A stretch of DNA of 64,000 bases, from assembly GCA_964444665.1 (NCBI GenBank), contig CAYUIE010000013.1, positions 39,914-103,913 on the forward strand. Direction: 5' to 3'. The notes beneath the pieces were generated by a model, which ran no database searches, was not told the DNA's origin, and saw only the letters and a list, made by a program, of their open reading frames with translations. Shown one piece after another: positions 35,373 through 44,736 of the stretch; the first letter of the stretch is position 1, and each line of letters begins with the position of its first letter. The position numbers and the translations under genes are program-made. The stretch comes from CAYZTY01 sp964444665 (lineage in GTDB: Bacteria; Planctomycetota; Phycisphaerae; Sedimentisphaerales; CAYZTY01).

Positions 35373-38168
35373 ATGAAGACAGCAAGTTTAAGCGATTTAT
35401 TTTGGATTTTCATTGTCGCCGCTGTATCCGTAGCAGTTGCCAGTAGTGCGCCGAGTCAGTTCAGTAAGACTTTAGAAGACGGTGCTATAAGCCTGCTCCT
35501 TACTAAGGGGGCACAGGGATCTGCTTTGCTTTCTGAAGAGCCCAACGATTTCCCATTCAGGATAGAAGGGAACAGGTTTGTGAGGAAGAGTGATGGCAAA
35601 CCGATATTCTTGAATATCATAGGTTATCAACCTCTTGAGCCCGGAAAGAAGCCTTGGGATGAAAATTATCCTGAACGTGAATTGATTAATGATTATCGTT
35701 TGAAAGATGACCTTCGCCGACTTAAGGCATTCCAGGGTGCTTCAGAGCCAATTGTGCTTCGTGTTTACCCACAGCCAACTCCTCGCATACCTAATCGTTT
35801 ACCGAAGTTTTTCTACGAGCGTGTTCGTGAACTTGGTTTTTGGATTATCAGGGATATTTATTTTGATAATATTAATATTGTTGAAGGAAAAGATAAGGTG
35901 GATATGGTTTTCTCGGAGGTTAATGATGTAAATGCCTTTGATATCATTTTTGCCTGGGAGATTGGCAAGGAGTTTAAAGCACCAGAAGATGGAAGTGCTT
36001 TTGCTATCGAGAGCTTTATCGAGGAGATGTGCGTTTATATTAAGCAGGAGGTAAATGAACTTAATGTTGAAAATGCTTCAAATTGGGTCACCTGGCAATC
36101 ATGGGTAATGGCTGACCCATTAAGAACCGACTTTGGTACGATTCCTATAGAACCTGAGGATTTGGATTATATAAGTTTTAACGTGTATAGTTATGAGCCG
36201 GAACAGATGCGGGACCATCAGCCAGGTCCTGTTACAGGGACGCCTTACCAGGGTTATCTTAAAGCATTAAAGGAACATTATTCGGAGAAACCTTTAGTAA
36301 TCACAGAGACGGGTCTTTCTGATAGTAATTTGGTGGAACCGGATACGGAACATATTCACGAACGATTGCAAACATGGTATCCATCATATCGAAAAGGTGC
36401 CTTAACAGCCGAGCAGGTTGCCGAGGGATTAGCGGCCAGGTATTGGGATGCACGCTTGCTGCGAGACGCAAACGACCCGAATATAGTTATAGCTGGCTTG
36501 GCAACATTTGAATGGAATGACGAATGGTGGAAAAAAGGTGGAGATTGGGAACCGGAAGTAGATAATCAACTACCTGAGGAACATTTCGGCTTAGGTCGAT
36601 TTGAGAGGAAAATGGGTGAAGAAGGCTACCAGCTAAAATACAAGCTACAACAGGAAACGGTTCGATACCTCTACACACTTAAGTTCGATAATGACGCTAA
36701 CATTATTGAAAGCCTGACAGCAGAAGCCAATTCTCTTGCAATCGATGCAAACATCTGGGTATATGCGGTAATATCAGATTCGGCGGTAAAACCTGTCCGG
36801 TTGCGATGGGAAACGAACCGTGGTTATATCATCGGCGAGGCGAACGGAGAATGTGGTTTGAATGGATTAGGCGAGCCGAATCGCGTGAAGTTCTATGCGG
36901 GCAACGTGGCATTAGGACCGGCATTGATTACTTTGGTTGCGATAGATGCGAATGGTAACGTTGATACTGCTTCGACCTGTATTAATATCTGGACTTCAGA
37001 GCCAAACCACATTGACATATTAACATTTGGAGCAGGCCTTCAAACGGGGAGGGCGTCGGGGCGCGTTTATAATGTAAACTTGGATAAATATAAGTTAGTT
37101 TGCTACCTCCTCGAAAAATGGCGAGATCCGAATATGCTTGTTGCAAAGCCTTACTTTGACATGAAATCTATCTGGATCAACAAGAAAGGATACTGGTGGA
37201 CGCGTGTTCAGAGCAATCCGGATGATGATTTGTACTGCTGGCTAGTTCCAAGAGAGTATGAAACGAATGACCTTGAGGAAGCCGACTGGAGTCCCTCTTG
37301 TGCTATTGCAGGGGCGAATACAGTGGATAAGGAACCGAATGATTACAATGACATTGACAAAGATCTATTGCCGGATTATTGGGAAGTGGAACATTTCGGT
37401 AATATCGAATCAAACGACCGATACGACGACCCCGATAAAGATGTGGGGAATAATCTTGAAGAGTTTCACAGAGGATTAGACCCGAATAATTACAATGACG
37501 ATGACGCAGATGGACTGCGGGACAACTGGGAGTATCATTTTTTCGGTTGTCCAAATTTCTTTGACGCTAATGACGACCCTGACTGCGATGGGTTGAAAAA
37601 CTGGCAGGAACAAGACCCTAACGTAAGTACACATCCAGCCAGAGCTTCACAGGATAGAGACCGAGATGGATTACCAGACGTGTGGGAGCTGCGTAAGTTT
37701 GGTTACCTCGGTGAAAACTCCGAAGGCAATCCAGACCTTGATGCATGTAAGAATATCGATGAATACGAGCTTGGCCTGGACCCGGTTTCTCGTGACTTCC
37801 CGGGTGATTTTGATTGCGACTGCGATGTGGATTTAAGAGACCTTAGGTTGTTTTTGGAAGAATGGCCGGGGATAGGATCGCCGGCAAATATTGCCCCCGA
37901 GAGTCCTGACCGTATCGTGAACTTTTTGGATTGGGCGGTATTCGCTGACGCTTGGAAAGCTACATCAACGTCACAAAACTGGGACCCTAACTGTGATATT
38001 TTCCCTGATGAGGGGGACGATAAGATAGATTGGTTCGATGTCGCTGTCTTCACGGAACAATGGCTGCGCTACTATTATGCAGACATAGCGCCTGATGGAG
38101 GTGACGGCATTGTAGACTTTCGCGACTTTGCGGCTCTGGCCGAGAATTGGCTGAGGCAATTGGAATAA
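35373..38168 (+). CDS. Secreted glycoside-hydrolase-like protein with type-3 calcium repeats and dockerin end
   Basis: The 931-residue product has a signal peptide (about 1-26), then a TIM-barrel-like domain beginning FVRKSDGKPIFLNIIGY (about 68-430). Likely catalytic acids are E196 in FAWEIGKEF (the usual Asn before the acid/base is altered) and E312 in LVITETGLS, resembling clan GH-A enzymes such as GH17/GH53/GH5, but the family cannot be fixed. A beta-sandwich region follows. Next come thrombospondin-3-like calcium repeats (DADGLRDNWE, DRDGLPDVWE; about 660-790) and several dockerin half-repeats up to the end (GDFDCDCDVDLRDLRLF, GDGIVDFRDFAALAENWL). AGGAGG seven bases before ATG 35373 fixes the start. 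It may act on a polysaccharide whose galactose is handled by the divergent GH42 enzyme. Confidence 0.75.
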   Translation: MKTASLSDLFWIFIVAAVSVAVASSAPSQFSKTLEDGAISLLLTKGAQGSALLSEEPNDFPFRIEGNRFVRKSDGKPIFLNIIGYQPLEPGKKPWDENYPERELINDYRLKDDLRRLKAFQGASEPIVLRVYPQPTPRIPNRLPKFFYERVRELGFWIIRDIYFDNINIVEGKDKVDMVFSEVNDVNAFDIIFAWEIGKEFKAPEDGSAFAIESFIEEMCVYIKQEVNELNVENASNWVTWQSWVMADPLRTDFGTIPIEPEDLDYISFNVYSYEPEQMRDHQPGPVTGTPYQGYLKALKEHYSEKPLVITETGLSDSNLVEPDTEHIHERLQTWYPSYRKGALTAEQVAEGLAARYWDARLLRDANDPNIVIAGLATFEWNDEWWKKGGDWEPEVDNQLPEEHFGLGRFERKMGEEGYQLKYKLQQETVRYLYTLKFDNDANIIESLTAEANSLAIDANIWVYAVISDSAVKPVRLRWETNRGYIIGEANGECGLNGLGEPNRVKFYAGNVALGPALITLVAIDANGNVDTASTCINIWTSEPNHIDILTFGAGLQTGRASGRVYNVNLDKYKLVCYLLEKWRDPNMLVAKPYFDMKSIWINKKGYWWTRVQSNPDDDLYCWLVPREYETNDLEEADWSPSCAIAGANTVDKEPNDYNDIDKDLLPDYWEVEHFGNIESNDRYDDPDKDVGNNLEEFHRGLDPNNYNDDDADGLRDNWEYHFFGCPNFFDANDDPDCDGLKNWQEQDPNVSTHPARASQDRDRDGLPDVWELRKFGYLGENSEGNPDLDACKNIDEYELGLDPVSRDFPGDFDCDCDVDLRDLRLFLEEWPGIGSPANIAPESPDRIVNFLDWAVFADAWKATSTSQNWDPNCDIFPDEGDDKIDWFDVAVFTEQWLRYYYADIAPDGGDGIVDFRDFAALAENWLRQLE

Positions 38169-38211
38169 CTGCAGGCTGATGAGGTATTAGCGCCAGTAAA
38201 CTACCGTGTTA

Positions 38212-39144
38212 TCAGTAATCGGCCATTCTGATTTGGTTTAGGATTTCGCGGCCACCTGCTGATAAAAGCTCTTCGGCGAGCTTTTCCGCGCAGGATTGTG
38301 CCTTTTCGATCGCGGCTGAGCGTGAGCGCTTGATAAGAATTTTGCCGTCAAGGTCGGCTATCATCGCATCAATTATCAGCTTATCATCAGCTACTCTTGC
38401 ATACGCGCCGAGCGGTATTCGGCAGCCGCCGTGCATAGCGGCCAGCACATTTCGCTCAGCTTGGCCAGTAATCCGGCTGATTTTATCGTCAAGCTGTGAG
38501 ACTAAAGCAATAACTTCTGTATTTTCAGCGTGCGTCTGAACGGCCATGGCGCCCTGGCCGGGCGCCGGGAGAAATTCGTCCGGGGCAAGGATGGCGGATA
38601 TTCTGTCCGAGAGGCCGAGCCTGTTCAGCCCGGCATAGGCGAGAACAGAAGCATCAATCTCACTGGCGTCGACTTTACGCACCCTTGTCTCAACATTACC
38701 CCTTAGCGGTACAATTTTAAGGTCGCTTCTGAAGTGACGCAGCAGGGCGATGCGTCTTGGGCTGGATGTGCCGATGACGGCGCCGGTGGGTAAGTCTTTT
38801 AACGAGTCGACTTTTTTAGATGCCACCAATACATCTGCGGGATATTCTCTTGCAGGTATAGCCGCGATTAATAAATCAGGTGTGCCTGCGGTGGGCAGGT
38901 CCTTTAAACTGTGCACGGCCAAATCCGCCCTGCCGTCGAGAAGAGCGGCTTCTACCTCCGAAGTGAACAAGCCTTTGTCTTTTGAAGTGCTGAGGAAGTC
39001 GGTTTTATTACGGTCGCCCTTTGTAGCGACGGTGACTAAAGTGACCTCGATATCGTTAGTGAAATTACGCAGCATCTCGGCGATTATCTCGGACTGAATA
39101 ATCGCGAGCCTGCTGCCGCGTGTCGCAATCCTGATTTGCTTCAT
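38212..39144 (-). CDS. hemC: Hydroxymethylbilane synthase (porphobilinogen deaminase)
   Basis: The 310-residue protein has the full HemC pattern: IRIATRGSRLAIIQ at the N-terminus, the catalytic Asp D82 in LAVHSLKDLPT, GTSSPRRIALL, LAPDEFLPAPGQGAMA, and the cofactor-binding Cys C241 in MHGGCRIPLGAYA, which carries the dipyrromethane primer. It condenses four porphobilinogens into hydroxymethylbilane in heme and siroheme synthesis. The gene lies convergent with the secreted hydrolase gene and divergent from the nqr operon, 139 bases away, consistent with the respiratory theme of the region (heme for cytochromes made by the ccs genes). Confidence 0.95.
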   Translation of the reverse strand: MKQIRIATRGSRLAIIQSEIIAEMLRNFTNDIEVTLVTVATKGDRNKTDFLSTSKDKGLFTSEVEAALLDGRADLAVHSLKDLPTAGTPDLLIAAIPAREYPADVLVASKKVDSLKDLPTGAVIGTSSPRRIALLRHFRSDLKIVPLRGNVETRVRKVDASEIDASVLAYAGLNRLGLSDRISAILAPDEFLPAPGQGAMAVQTHAENTEVIALVSQLDDKISRITGQAERNVLAAMHGGCRIPLGAYARVADDKLIIDAMIADLDGKILIKRSRSAAIEKAQSCAEKLAEELLSAGGREILNQIRMADY

Positions 39145-39283
39145 TTGCCTGCACCGGTAAATTTTTTAATCCCAGCCGTTTTCTACATCATTATAAGTGT
39201 TAATGCAAGCGCTTGCTGCCCGCCGAGTTAAGATTGAAGGATACGCCGTGCTCTGATAGAATACCGGCCGAGAGGTTAATAAA

Positions 39284-40663
39284 GTGAAATTCAGAGGCGG
39301 TTATAATATTGATTTGAAAGGCCGGCCGGGCGATGAGATTAAGACATTGCCCGAGCCGGATGCGCTGTATTTGTCGCTGCGGACCGCACGCTTTACTTTC
39401 AGCGAAGTTTGTGTAGCGGACGGCGGGCGGGTAAGTCTCGGCGAGGTGCTGGCAAGGGACCCCGGGAACTATTCCGTACCATTACTCGCACCGCGCGCAG
39501 GAGTCGTCAGGCTGAAAACTGCGGAGAATCACATAGTAATTGAGGACATTGCCACGACTCCAGAGGAGCCGGTCCGAGCTGAAGAAACGGCACCACATAT
39601 AGCAAGGCAAATGGGCAGCGGCGGTATTATGCGATATAAACTACTAACGTTGGGGGCGTGGCAGTTTTTTTACGATGCACACACCGGCTCTTTACCCGAG
39701 CCTTTCAGAATCCCGCAGGCAATCATCGTCTCGACTGTAAATTGTGAGCCTTACCTGGCCAGAGGTGATGTGCAGCTTAGCCGGGACCTGCAGGTGTTCA
39801 GCAGAGGGCTCGAAGGCCTGCAATCGCTTCTCGAATACCAGCCGATTTACCTGGTTGTGCCGGATATCGAGTCGGCCTTTGCCTGGCAGCTTCGGGAAAA
39901 AGACCGGGGATACGCTCGGATAAGAATAGTGGAAATTCCAATGAAATATCCCAATGATAATTTTACGATTCTGGCGAGGAATCTTGGTCTTAAGCCCGAC
40001 AATGGACCGGTCTGGGCGCTGCGTACCGAGGGTGTGCTTGCGGTTGACAGGGTCCTGACTGCATCAAGATCCTGCACAGAACGGATTATTTCTATTGGCG
40101 GCCCGGCAGTCGAAACGGCCGAGCACGTGGAAACTGTCTATGGGTATCCTCTCGGTCAAATAGCGGATTCGTACGTTGGCAAAGCTAACGCGCGCATTAT
40201 CAACGGCGGAGTTTTTACCGGCAGGGTGATTAGGCCGGAACAGCTCGGCCTTGATTCGGAATGCACAGGTCTTACGGTTCTGCCCGAGGCTACGGAGCGG
40301 GAATTTATGTCATTTGCGCGGGCCGGCCGGCATAAGCGCTCTTACAGCAGGTTTTGTTATCTAAGTGCGTTGCGAGGCAGGTTCGAAGAGACCCTGACGA
40401 CGGCTGTTAATGGTGAAGAGCGTGCCTGCGTCTCCTGCAATTACTGTGAAGAGGTCTGTCCGGCCGGCATTATGCCGCATTTAATCCATAAATACTTATA
40501 CAACGACGACCTTGACGAGGCCGAGCGCGCCCGAGTGGACCTGTGTGTCGGTTGCGGACTATGCTCGTTCGTTTGCCCTTCGAAGATAGAACTGGCAGCG
40601 CAGTTTGCCGACGCTCAGGACAGGATTCGACGAGAGCATCAGAGCAAGGGGGTGGCGCAGTGA
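39284..40663 (+). CDS. nqrA: Na+-NQR subunit A with two complete [4Fe-4S] ferredoxin motifs
   Basis: The 459-residue protein aligns by motif with NqrA (GGYNIDLKG start, SLRTARFTFSEV, LTLGAWQFF, GPVWALRTEGVLAVDRVLTA, RIISIGGPAVE) and lacks the GGAGFPT nucleotide/flavin motif of RnfC. Unlike textbook NqrA, whose C-terminal cysteines are mostly lost, it keeps two intact CxxCxxCxxxCP motifs: C382, C385, C388, C392 and C421, C424, C427, C431, as in RnfC. In the complex, NqrA binds ubiquinone or menaquinone on the cytoplasmic side. The ferredoxin part would provide extra electron carriers. First gene of a six-gene operon; its stop overlaps the nqrB start. Confidence 0.85.
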   Translation: MKFRGGYNIDLKGRPGDEIKTLPEPDALYLSLRTARFTFSEVCVADGGRVSLGEVLARDPGNYSVPLLAPRAGVVRLKTAENHIVIEDIATTPEEPVRAEETAPHIARQMGSGGIMRYKLLTLGAWQFFYDAHTGSLPEPFRIPQAIIVSTVNCEPYLARGDVQLSRDLQVFSRGLEGLQSLLEYQPIYLVVPDIESAFAWQLREKDRGYARIRIVEIPMKYPNDNFTILARNLGLKPDNGPVWALRTEGVLAVDRVLTASRSCTERIISIGGPAVETAEHVETVYGYPLGQIADSYVGKANARIINGGVFTGRVIRPEQLGLDSECTGLTVLPEATEREFMSFARAGRHKRSYSRFCYLSALRGRFEETLTTAVNGEERACVSCNYCEEVCPAGIMPHLIHKYLYNDDLDEAERARVDLCVGCGLCSFVCPSKIELAAQFADAQDRIRREHQSKGVAQ

Positions 40664-41745
40664 AGTCATTTCTGAACTTATTCGAGAAACTGCGCCCCAG
40701 TTTTGAAAAGGGTGGGAAGCTCGCGGCCTTCAAACCTGTCTTTGACGCGGCCGAGCACGTTTTCTTTGCGCCTTCGGCGCGGACAAAAAATTCACCCCAC
40801 GTTCGGGACCCGCTGGATATTAAACGCTTTATGTCGATGGTTATACTGGCTTTGCTGCCGGTTCTGCTGGCGGCGGTTCACTTTTTTGGTCTGCGAGTCT
40901 TATTAATTATAGCGGTCTCGTACGCGGCGGGCGGCGCGGTCGAGGTATTGTTTGCCGTAATCAGAAAAGAGCAAATCAATGAGGGCTTTTTAGTTACGGG
41001 CCTTATCTTTCCTCTGATACTTCCACCGACAGTGCCGCTATGGATGGTGGCGGCGGGGATTGTCTTCGGGGTGGTTGTCGGCAAAGAGTTGTTCGGCGGT
41101 ACTGGCAGGAACCTTTTCAACCCGGCCCTTGTGGGCAGGTGTTTTTTGTCGCTGAGCTATCCTGCCTCTATGGCCGCGGGATGGATTAGGCCGGGGATTG
41201 GATTTTTCGGCCGGGCTTTTCAGTATGTTGACGCGTCCGATGTGCAGGCGATAACCAGTGCGACGCCGTTGGTGTTGGCCAAGCAGGGAGAGCTTGCCGG
41301 CCTGTCGGATTTGTTCTTCGGCAGGATTGCGGGAAGTGCGGGCGAGACCTCCGCACTGGCCATATTATTAGGCGGGATGTTACTGCTTCTTTGCCGGGTA
41401 GCTAACTGGCGAACGGTCGTCAGCATTCTGGGCTCGTTTACAATACTCGCGGCGGTTTTGCATTATGTCCGGCCGGATACATTCGGCCTGGTCCTTTGGC
41501 ATCTTTTCGCCGGGGGATTATTTTTCGGCGCGTTCTTTATGGCGACCGACCCGGTAACAAGCCCCGTTACAAAAGGCGGCAAATGGGCGTACGGGGTTCT
41601 CATAGGGACTGCGACCGTGTTGATACGTAATCTTACGGGTTATGTAGAAGGAGTAACGTTCGCTATTTTGTTAGGTAATATCTGCGCACCTGTGCTTGAT
41701 GAGGTTGTTATCAGATTTCGGCTTCGGAGGCTGCGAGATGAATAA
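40660..41745 (+). CDS. nqrB: Na+-NQR subunit B
   Basis: The 361-residue integral membrane subunit has the NqrB hallmarks PHVRDPLDIKRFM, NEGFLVTGLIFPLILPP, GRNLFNPALVGRCFL and AITSATPLVLAK. Thr202 in the SAT motif is the likely attachment point of covalent FMN, and the membrane part also carries riboflavin and the sodium path in characterised enzymes. The GTG start at 40660 overlaps the nqrA stop (GTGA), so the two are translationally coupled. The longer open frame starting at 40543 is overlap with nqrA. Confidence 0.9.
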   Translation: MKSFLNLFEKLRPSFEKGGKLAAFKPVFDAAEHVFFAPSARTKNSPHVRDPLDIKRFMSMVILALLPVLLAAVHFFGLRVLLIIAVSYAAGGAVEVLFAVIRKEQINEGFLVTGLIFPLILPPTVPLWMVAAGIVFGVVVGKELFGGTGRNLFNPALVGRCFLSLSYPASMAAGWIRPGIGFFGRAFQYVDASDVQAITSATPLVLAKQGELAGLSDLFFGRIAGSAGETSALAILLGGMLLLLCRVANWRTVVSILGSFTILAAVLHYVRPDTFGLVLWHLFAGGLFFGAFFMATDPVTSPVTKGGKWAYGVLIGTATVLIRNLTGYVEGVTFAILLGNICAPVLDEVVIRFRLRRLRDE

Positions 41746-42364
41746 TCTTAAAACAATTATTTACGCGGCGGTGCTGGGAGCAATCTGCGCGTCACTGCTG
41801 GCCGGTGTTGAGCAATTCACGGGGCCTTATAAGGAAGCTAATGCCCGGGCCGAGCGAATGCGTAATGTTCTTGAAGTGCTGCAGCTTCCGTTTTCCAAAG
41901 AAAGAAGTCCACAGGAATTAGCAGAGATTTTTGCAGCCAACATTCGTGAAGATAGTTTCGGCGGATTACCTGTCTATGCTTTCGTTACACCAAAAGACGA
42001 GGGCGCGGTAAAAGCAGTTGTATTTGCTTTTGAAGGGCGCGGCTTATGGGGGCCGATAAGGGGTTTTCTGGCGCTTAAGCCGGATATGAGAACTGTTCTC
42101 GGCATAACATTCTACGAGCAGCAAGAGACGCCCGGCCTTGGAGGTGAAATTGCCTCAAGCTGGTTCAGGCAGCAGTTCAAGGGTAAACAAATTACAGGCG
42201 CCGATGGAAGAGGCGGCATCAGAATCGTAAAAGCCGGCGGCGCGCGGGCGGAAAACGAAGTGGACGCAATCACCGGCGCTACTATGACCTGTAAGAAGAT
42301 TGAGGCGATGCTGAACGAGACGATTGAGAAGATTGTAGGTGTATATCTGAACGATGATGAATAA
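41738..42364 (+). CDS. nqrC: Na+-NQR subunit C
   Basis: The 208-residue protein has one N-terminal membrane helix (about 5-24) and a periplasmic FMN-binding domain with GITFYEQQETPGLGGEI and DAITGATMT. Thr184 in the GATMT motif is the expected site of covalent FMN, attached by an ApbE flavin transferase that is not encoded here. Electrons pass from NqrB-bound flavins through this FMN. ATG 41738 overlaps the last codons of nqrB by eight bases. Confidence 0.9.
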   Translation: MNNLKTIIYAAVLGAICASLLAGVEQFTGPYKEANARAERMRNVLEVLQLPFSKERSPQELAEIFAANIREDSFGGLPVYAFVTPKDEGAVKAVVFAFEGRGLWGPIRGFLALKPDMRTVLGITFYEQQETPGLGGEIASSWFRQQFKGKQITGADGRGGIRIVKAGGARAENEVDAITGATMTCKKIEAMLNETIEKIVGVYLNDDE

Positions 42365-43037
42365 CCAATCACAATCGCGCCCGGCCTGTGCCGCTCGGGG
42401 GCTTTGCTGCGGCAGAGGAAAGCAGACGCTCAGCGAAGGATTCTGGAGAAGCAATCCCATCGCAGTGCAGATGCTGGGTATTTGCTCGGCGCTGGCGGTT
42501 ACAAATCGATTAGAGAATTCGTTAGTAATGGGGCTGGCACTAATTTTTGTCTGCATCGGTTCGAATTTGTTCGTGTCTTTGCTTCGAAATATCACGCCGC
42601 GAAAAGTGCGGATGATTGCGGAGGTTACTATAATCGCAACTTTTGTCATTGTTTTTGACCAGCTTTTGAAGGCCTTTTACTGGGATATGTCGAAGCAGTT
42701 AGGTCCTTATGTTGGTCTGATTATCACCAACTGTATCATTATGGGCAGGGCTGAGGCGTTTGCTCTGCAGAATCCGCCGCTGCTTTCGATTGTTGATGGT
42801 TTAGCCAACGGCCTTGGCTATGCGGTTGTACTTGCCATTATTGGTTTTTTCCGTGAGCTTCTGGGAACAGGAAGAGTACTTTTCTTTGAAAGGCTTGGAC
42901 TACATATCGACCTTTCCGGATGGTATACGTCAAACCAGTTGATGATTCTGGCGCCCGGCGCCTTTATTGCCCTTGGCTTTTTGATAGCACTTTATAATCA
43001 CGCCAGAGGTCCCGAGTCCGAGGAGATTAAATCATGA
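42354..43037 (+). CDS. nqrD: Na+-NQR subunit D
   Basis: The 227-residue subunit has six membrane helices typical of the NqrD/RnfE family. C44 (MLGICSALAVTNR) and C127 (IITNCIIMGRAEAF) correspond to the two cysteines that, with the pair in NqrE, hold the intramembrane [2Fe-2S] cluster. An unusual feature is the N-terminal extension of about 25 residues rich in Cys and Arg (PACAARGLCCGRGK), absent in most NqrD; a later start cannot be excluded. It overlaps the end of nqrC by 11 bases and the start of nqrE by four. Confidence 0.88.
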   Translation: MMNNQSQSRPACAARGLCCGRGKQTLSEGFWRSNPIAVQMLGICSALAVTNRLENSLVMGLALIFVCIGSNLFVSLLRNITPRKVRMIAEVTIIATFVIVFDQLLKAFYWDMSKQLGPYVGLIITNCIIMGRAEAFALQNPPLLSIVDGLANGLGYAVVLAIIGFFRELLGTGRVLFFERLGLHIDLSGWYTSNQLMILAPGAFIALGFLIALYNHARGPESEEIKS

Positions 43038-43624
43038 CGGAAACGCCGGCCCTTATAATTTTCATAGCGGCAATTTTTACAAACAACATCCTGCTTACCA
43101 ATTTTCTGGGGATGTGTTCGTTTGTGGCCTGCTCTCGGCAGCTCGACGCCGCCATCGGTCTCGGGACGGCGGTAACGTTTGTATTATCGTGCACGACCGC
43201 CCTGAATTATGTTCTTTATCATTATCTTCTCGTACCGCTGGGGCTTGAGTTTCTTACTTTCGTAGTATTCATTGCCGTTATTGCAGCCTTTGTGCATTTC
43301 GTCGAGATGTTCGTGGAGCGGTTCAGTCCGAAGCTGTATTTTACGCTGGGTATTTTTCTTCCTTTGATTACTGTCAACTGCGCGATTCTCGGCGCCTCGC
43401 TGTTTATGATTATTCGCAATTACACGTTTTGGCAGTCGGTCGGGTTCGGCGTCGGCGGCGGTGTGGGCTGGGCGCTGGCGATTGTCCTGATTGCAGGGCT
43501 AAGACAGAAAATGAATTACAGCAATATCCCCCAGCCGTTTCAGGGCGTTGCCGTGACTATGATTATCACGGGAGTGATGGCAATGACTTTTATGGGATTT
43601 GCCGGTATGGTCTCGATTCAGTAG
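43034..43624 (+). CDS. nqrE: Na+-NQR subunit E
   Basis: The 196-residue subunit is homologous to and inverted relative to NqrD. C28 (NFLGMCSFVACSR) and C116 (LITVNCAILGASLF) complete the ligand set of the NqrD/E [2Fe-2S] centre. Six helices, standard length. The ATG overlaps the nqrD stop (ATGA), indicating translational coupling in the nqrABCDEF operon. Confidence 0.9.
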   Translation: MTETPALIIFIAAIFTNNILLTNFLGMCSFVACSRQLDAAIGLGTAVTFVLSCTTALNYVLYHYLLVPLGLEFLTFVVFIAVIAAFVHFVEMFVERFSPKLYFTLGIFLPLITVNCAILGASLFMIIRNYTFWQSVGFGVGGGVGWALAIVLIAGLRQKMNYSNIPQPFQGVAVTMIITGVMAMTFMGFAGMVSIQ

Positions 43625-43634
43625 GTTCTATTAT

Positions 43635-44723
43635 ATGGTGTACTTGCTTTCAATATTGGTTCTTGCAGGGTTGCTGGCCGGCCTTGCGATATTGTTGAGT
43701 TTGGCTGAGAGTTACCTGCTTGACTACGGCATTTGCACCATCGATATTAATTCCGGCGAACGGCCGATACAGGTCGAAGGCGGCCAGACGCTGCTTTCGT
43801 CTCTGTACAGCAATCAGATATTTATACCGTCGGCCTGCGGGGGTAAGGGCTCGTGCGGGCATTGCAAAATTACGGTTACATCGGGCGGCGGCCCGGTCCT
43901 TCCTACGGAAAAACCATATTTAAGCCGGCAGGAAGTTCGCTCTGATGTGCGATTAGCCTGTCAGGTCAAGGTCAGGCAGGATATATCCGTTCGCATTCCT
44001 GAAGAGTTTTTAAACATAAAACTCTTCACTGCCACCGTGGAAACTACGCGCGAGCTTACGTACGATATAAAGGAAATTAAGCTTAGCTTAAACGAACCTT
44101 CCGAGATATCTTATCTTCCGGGTCAATATGTGCAGGTGGAGGCGCCATTGCCCGAAGGGCCGGTCTTTCGCGCTTACTCAATCAGCTCGGCGACATCTGC
44201 ATCTAATATAGTTGAGCTTGTGGTTCGGCTTGTTCCCGGCGGCATCGCGTCAACTTATCTGCACAATTTATCCGTGGGTGACGAGGTTATTTTCACGGGG
44301 CCTTACGGCCAGTTCCGCCTGAACGAGGACCCGTCGGTTGAGCTTGTTTGCATAGGCGGCGGTTGCGGGATGGCGCCGATGAGGAATATTATTTACAGCC
44401 TGTACGAGAAGTGGCCGAGTCGTTCCTGTAGATTGTTTTTTGGATGCCGAACGAGAAGGGACATATTTTATCTCGAGCAGTTCAAGCAATTGCAGCAAAA
44501 GTTTCCGGCTTTTGAGGTGGTTTATGCTCTTTCGGAGGCCCATGGCGACAAACAATGGGATGGAGAAAGGGGATTTATTCACTTAGCGGTTGATAAGTAT
44601 CTCGAGCCGGGGCCGAAGAGGCAGGCGTTTCTTTGCGGGCCGCCGCTGATGATTAAGGCGGTAACCACCGTTCTAAAAGAAAAAGGTGTTGACCCGGAAG
44701 ATATTTTTTACGACGAATTTTGA
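43635..44723 (+). CDS. nqrF: Na+-NQR subunit F (NADH dehydrogenase subunit)
   Basis: The 362-residue protein has an N-terminal membrane helix (about 2-24), a plant-type [2Fe-2S] ferredoxin domain with C68, C74, C77 and C109 (SACGGKGSCGHC and LACQ), an FAD domain with the RAYSISS motif, and an NADH-binding domain with GGGCGMAPMRN and the C-terminal FLCGPPLM. It takes electrons from NADH and feeds the FeS centre of the complex. It is shorter than the classical 400-residue form mainly in the linker and FAD part. It starts at ATG 43635, ten bases after nqrE. Confidence 0.92.
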   Translation: MVYLLSILVLAGLLAGLAILLSLAESYLLDYGICTIDINSGERPIQVEGGQTLLSSLYSNQIFIPSACGGKGSCGHCKITVTSGGGPVLPTEKPYLSRQEVRSDVRLACQVKVRQDISVRIPEEFLNIKLFTATVETTRELTYDIKEIKLSLNEPSEISYLPGQYVQVEAPLPEGPVFRAYSISSATSASNIVELVVRLVPGGIASTYLHNLSVGDEVIFTGPYGQFRLNEDPSVELVCIGGGCGMAPMRNIIYSLYEKWPSRSCRLFFGCRTRRDIFYLEQFKQLQQKFPAFEVVYALSEAHGDKQWDGERGFIHLAVDKYLEPGPKRQAFLCGPPLMIKAVTTVLKEKGVDPEDIFYDEF

Positions 44724-44736
44724 TAAGGCGGATTCA

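Noticed and set aside
39284..44723. Rnf complex (rnfCDGEAB)
   Set aside because: Gene order A-B-C-D-E-F, a ferredoxin/FAD/NAD reductase NqrF and an NqrA lacking the RnfC GGAGFPT motif identify NQR, despite the FeS motifs in NqrA.
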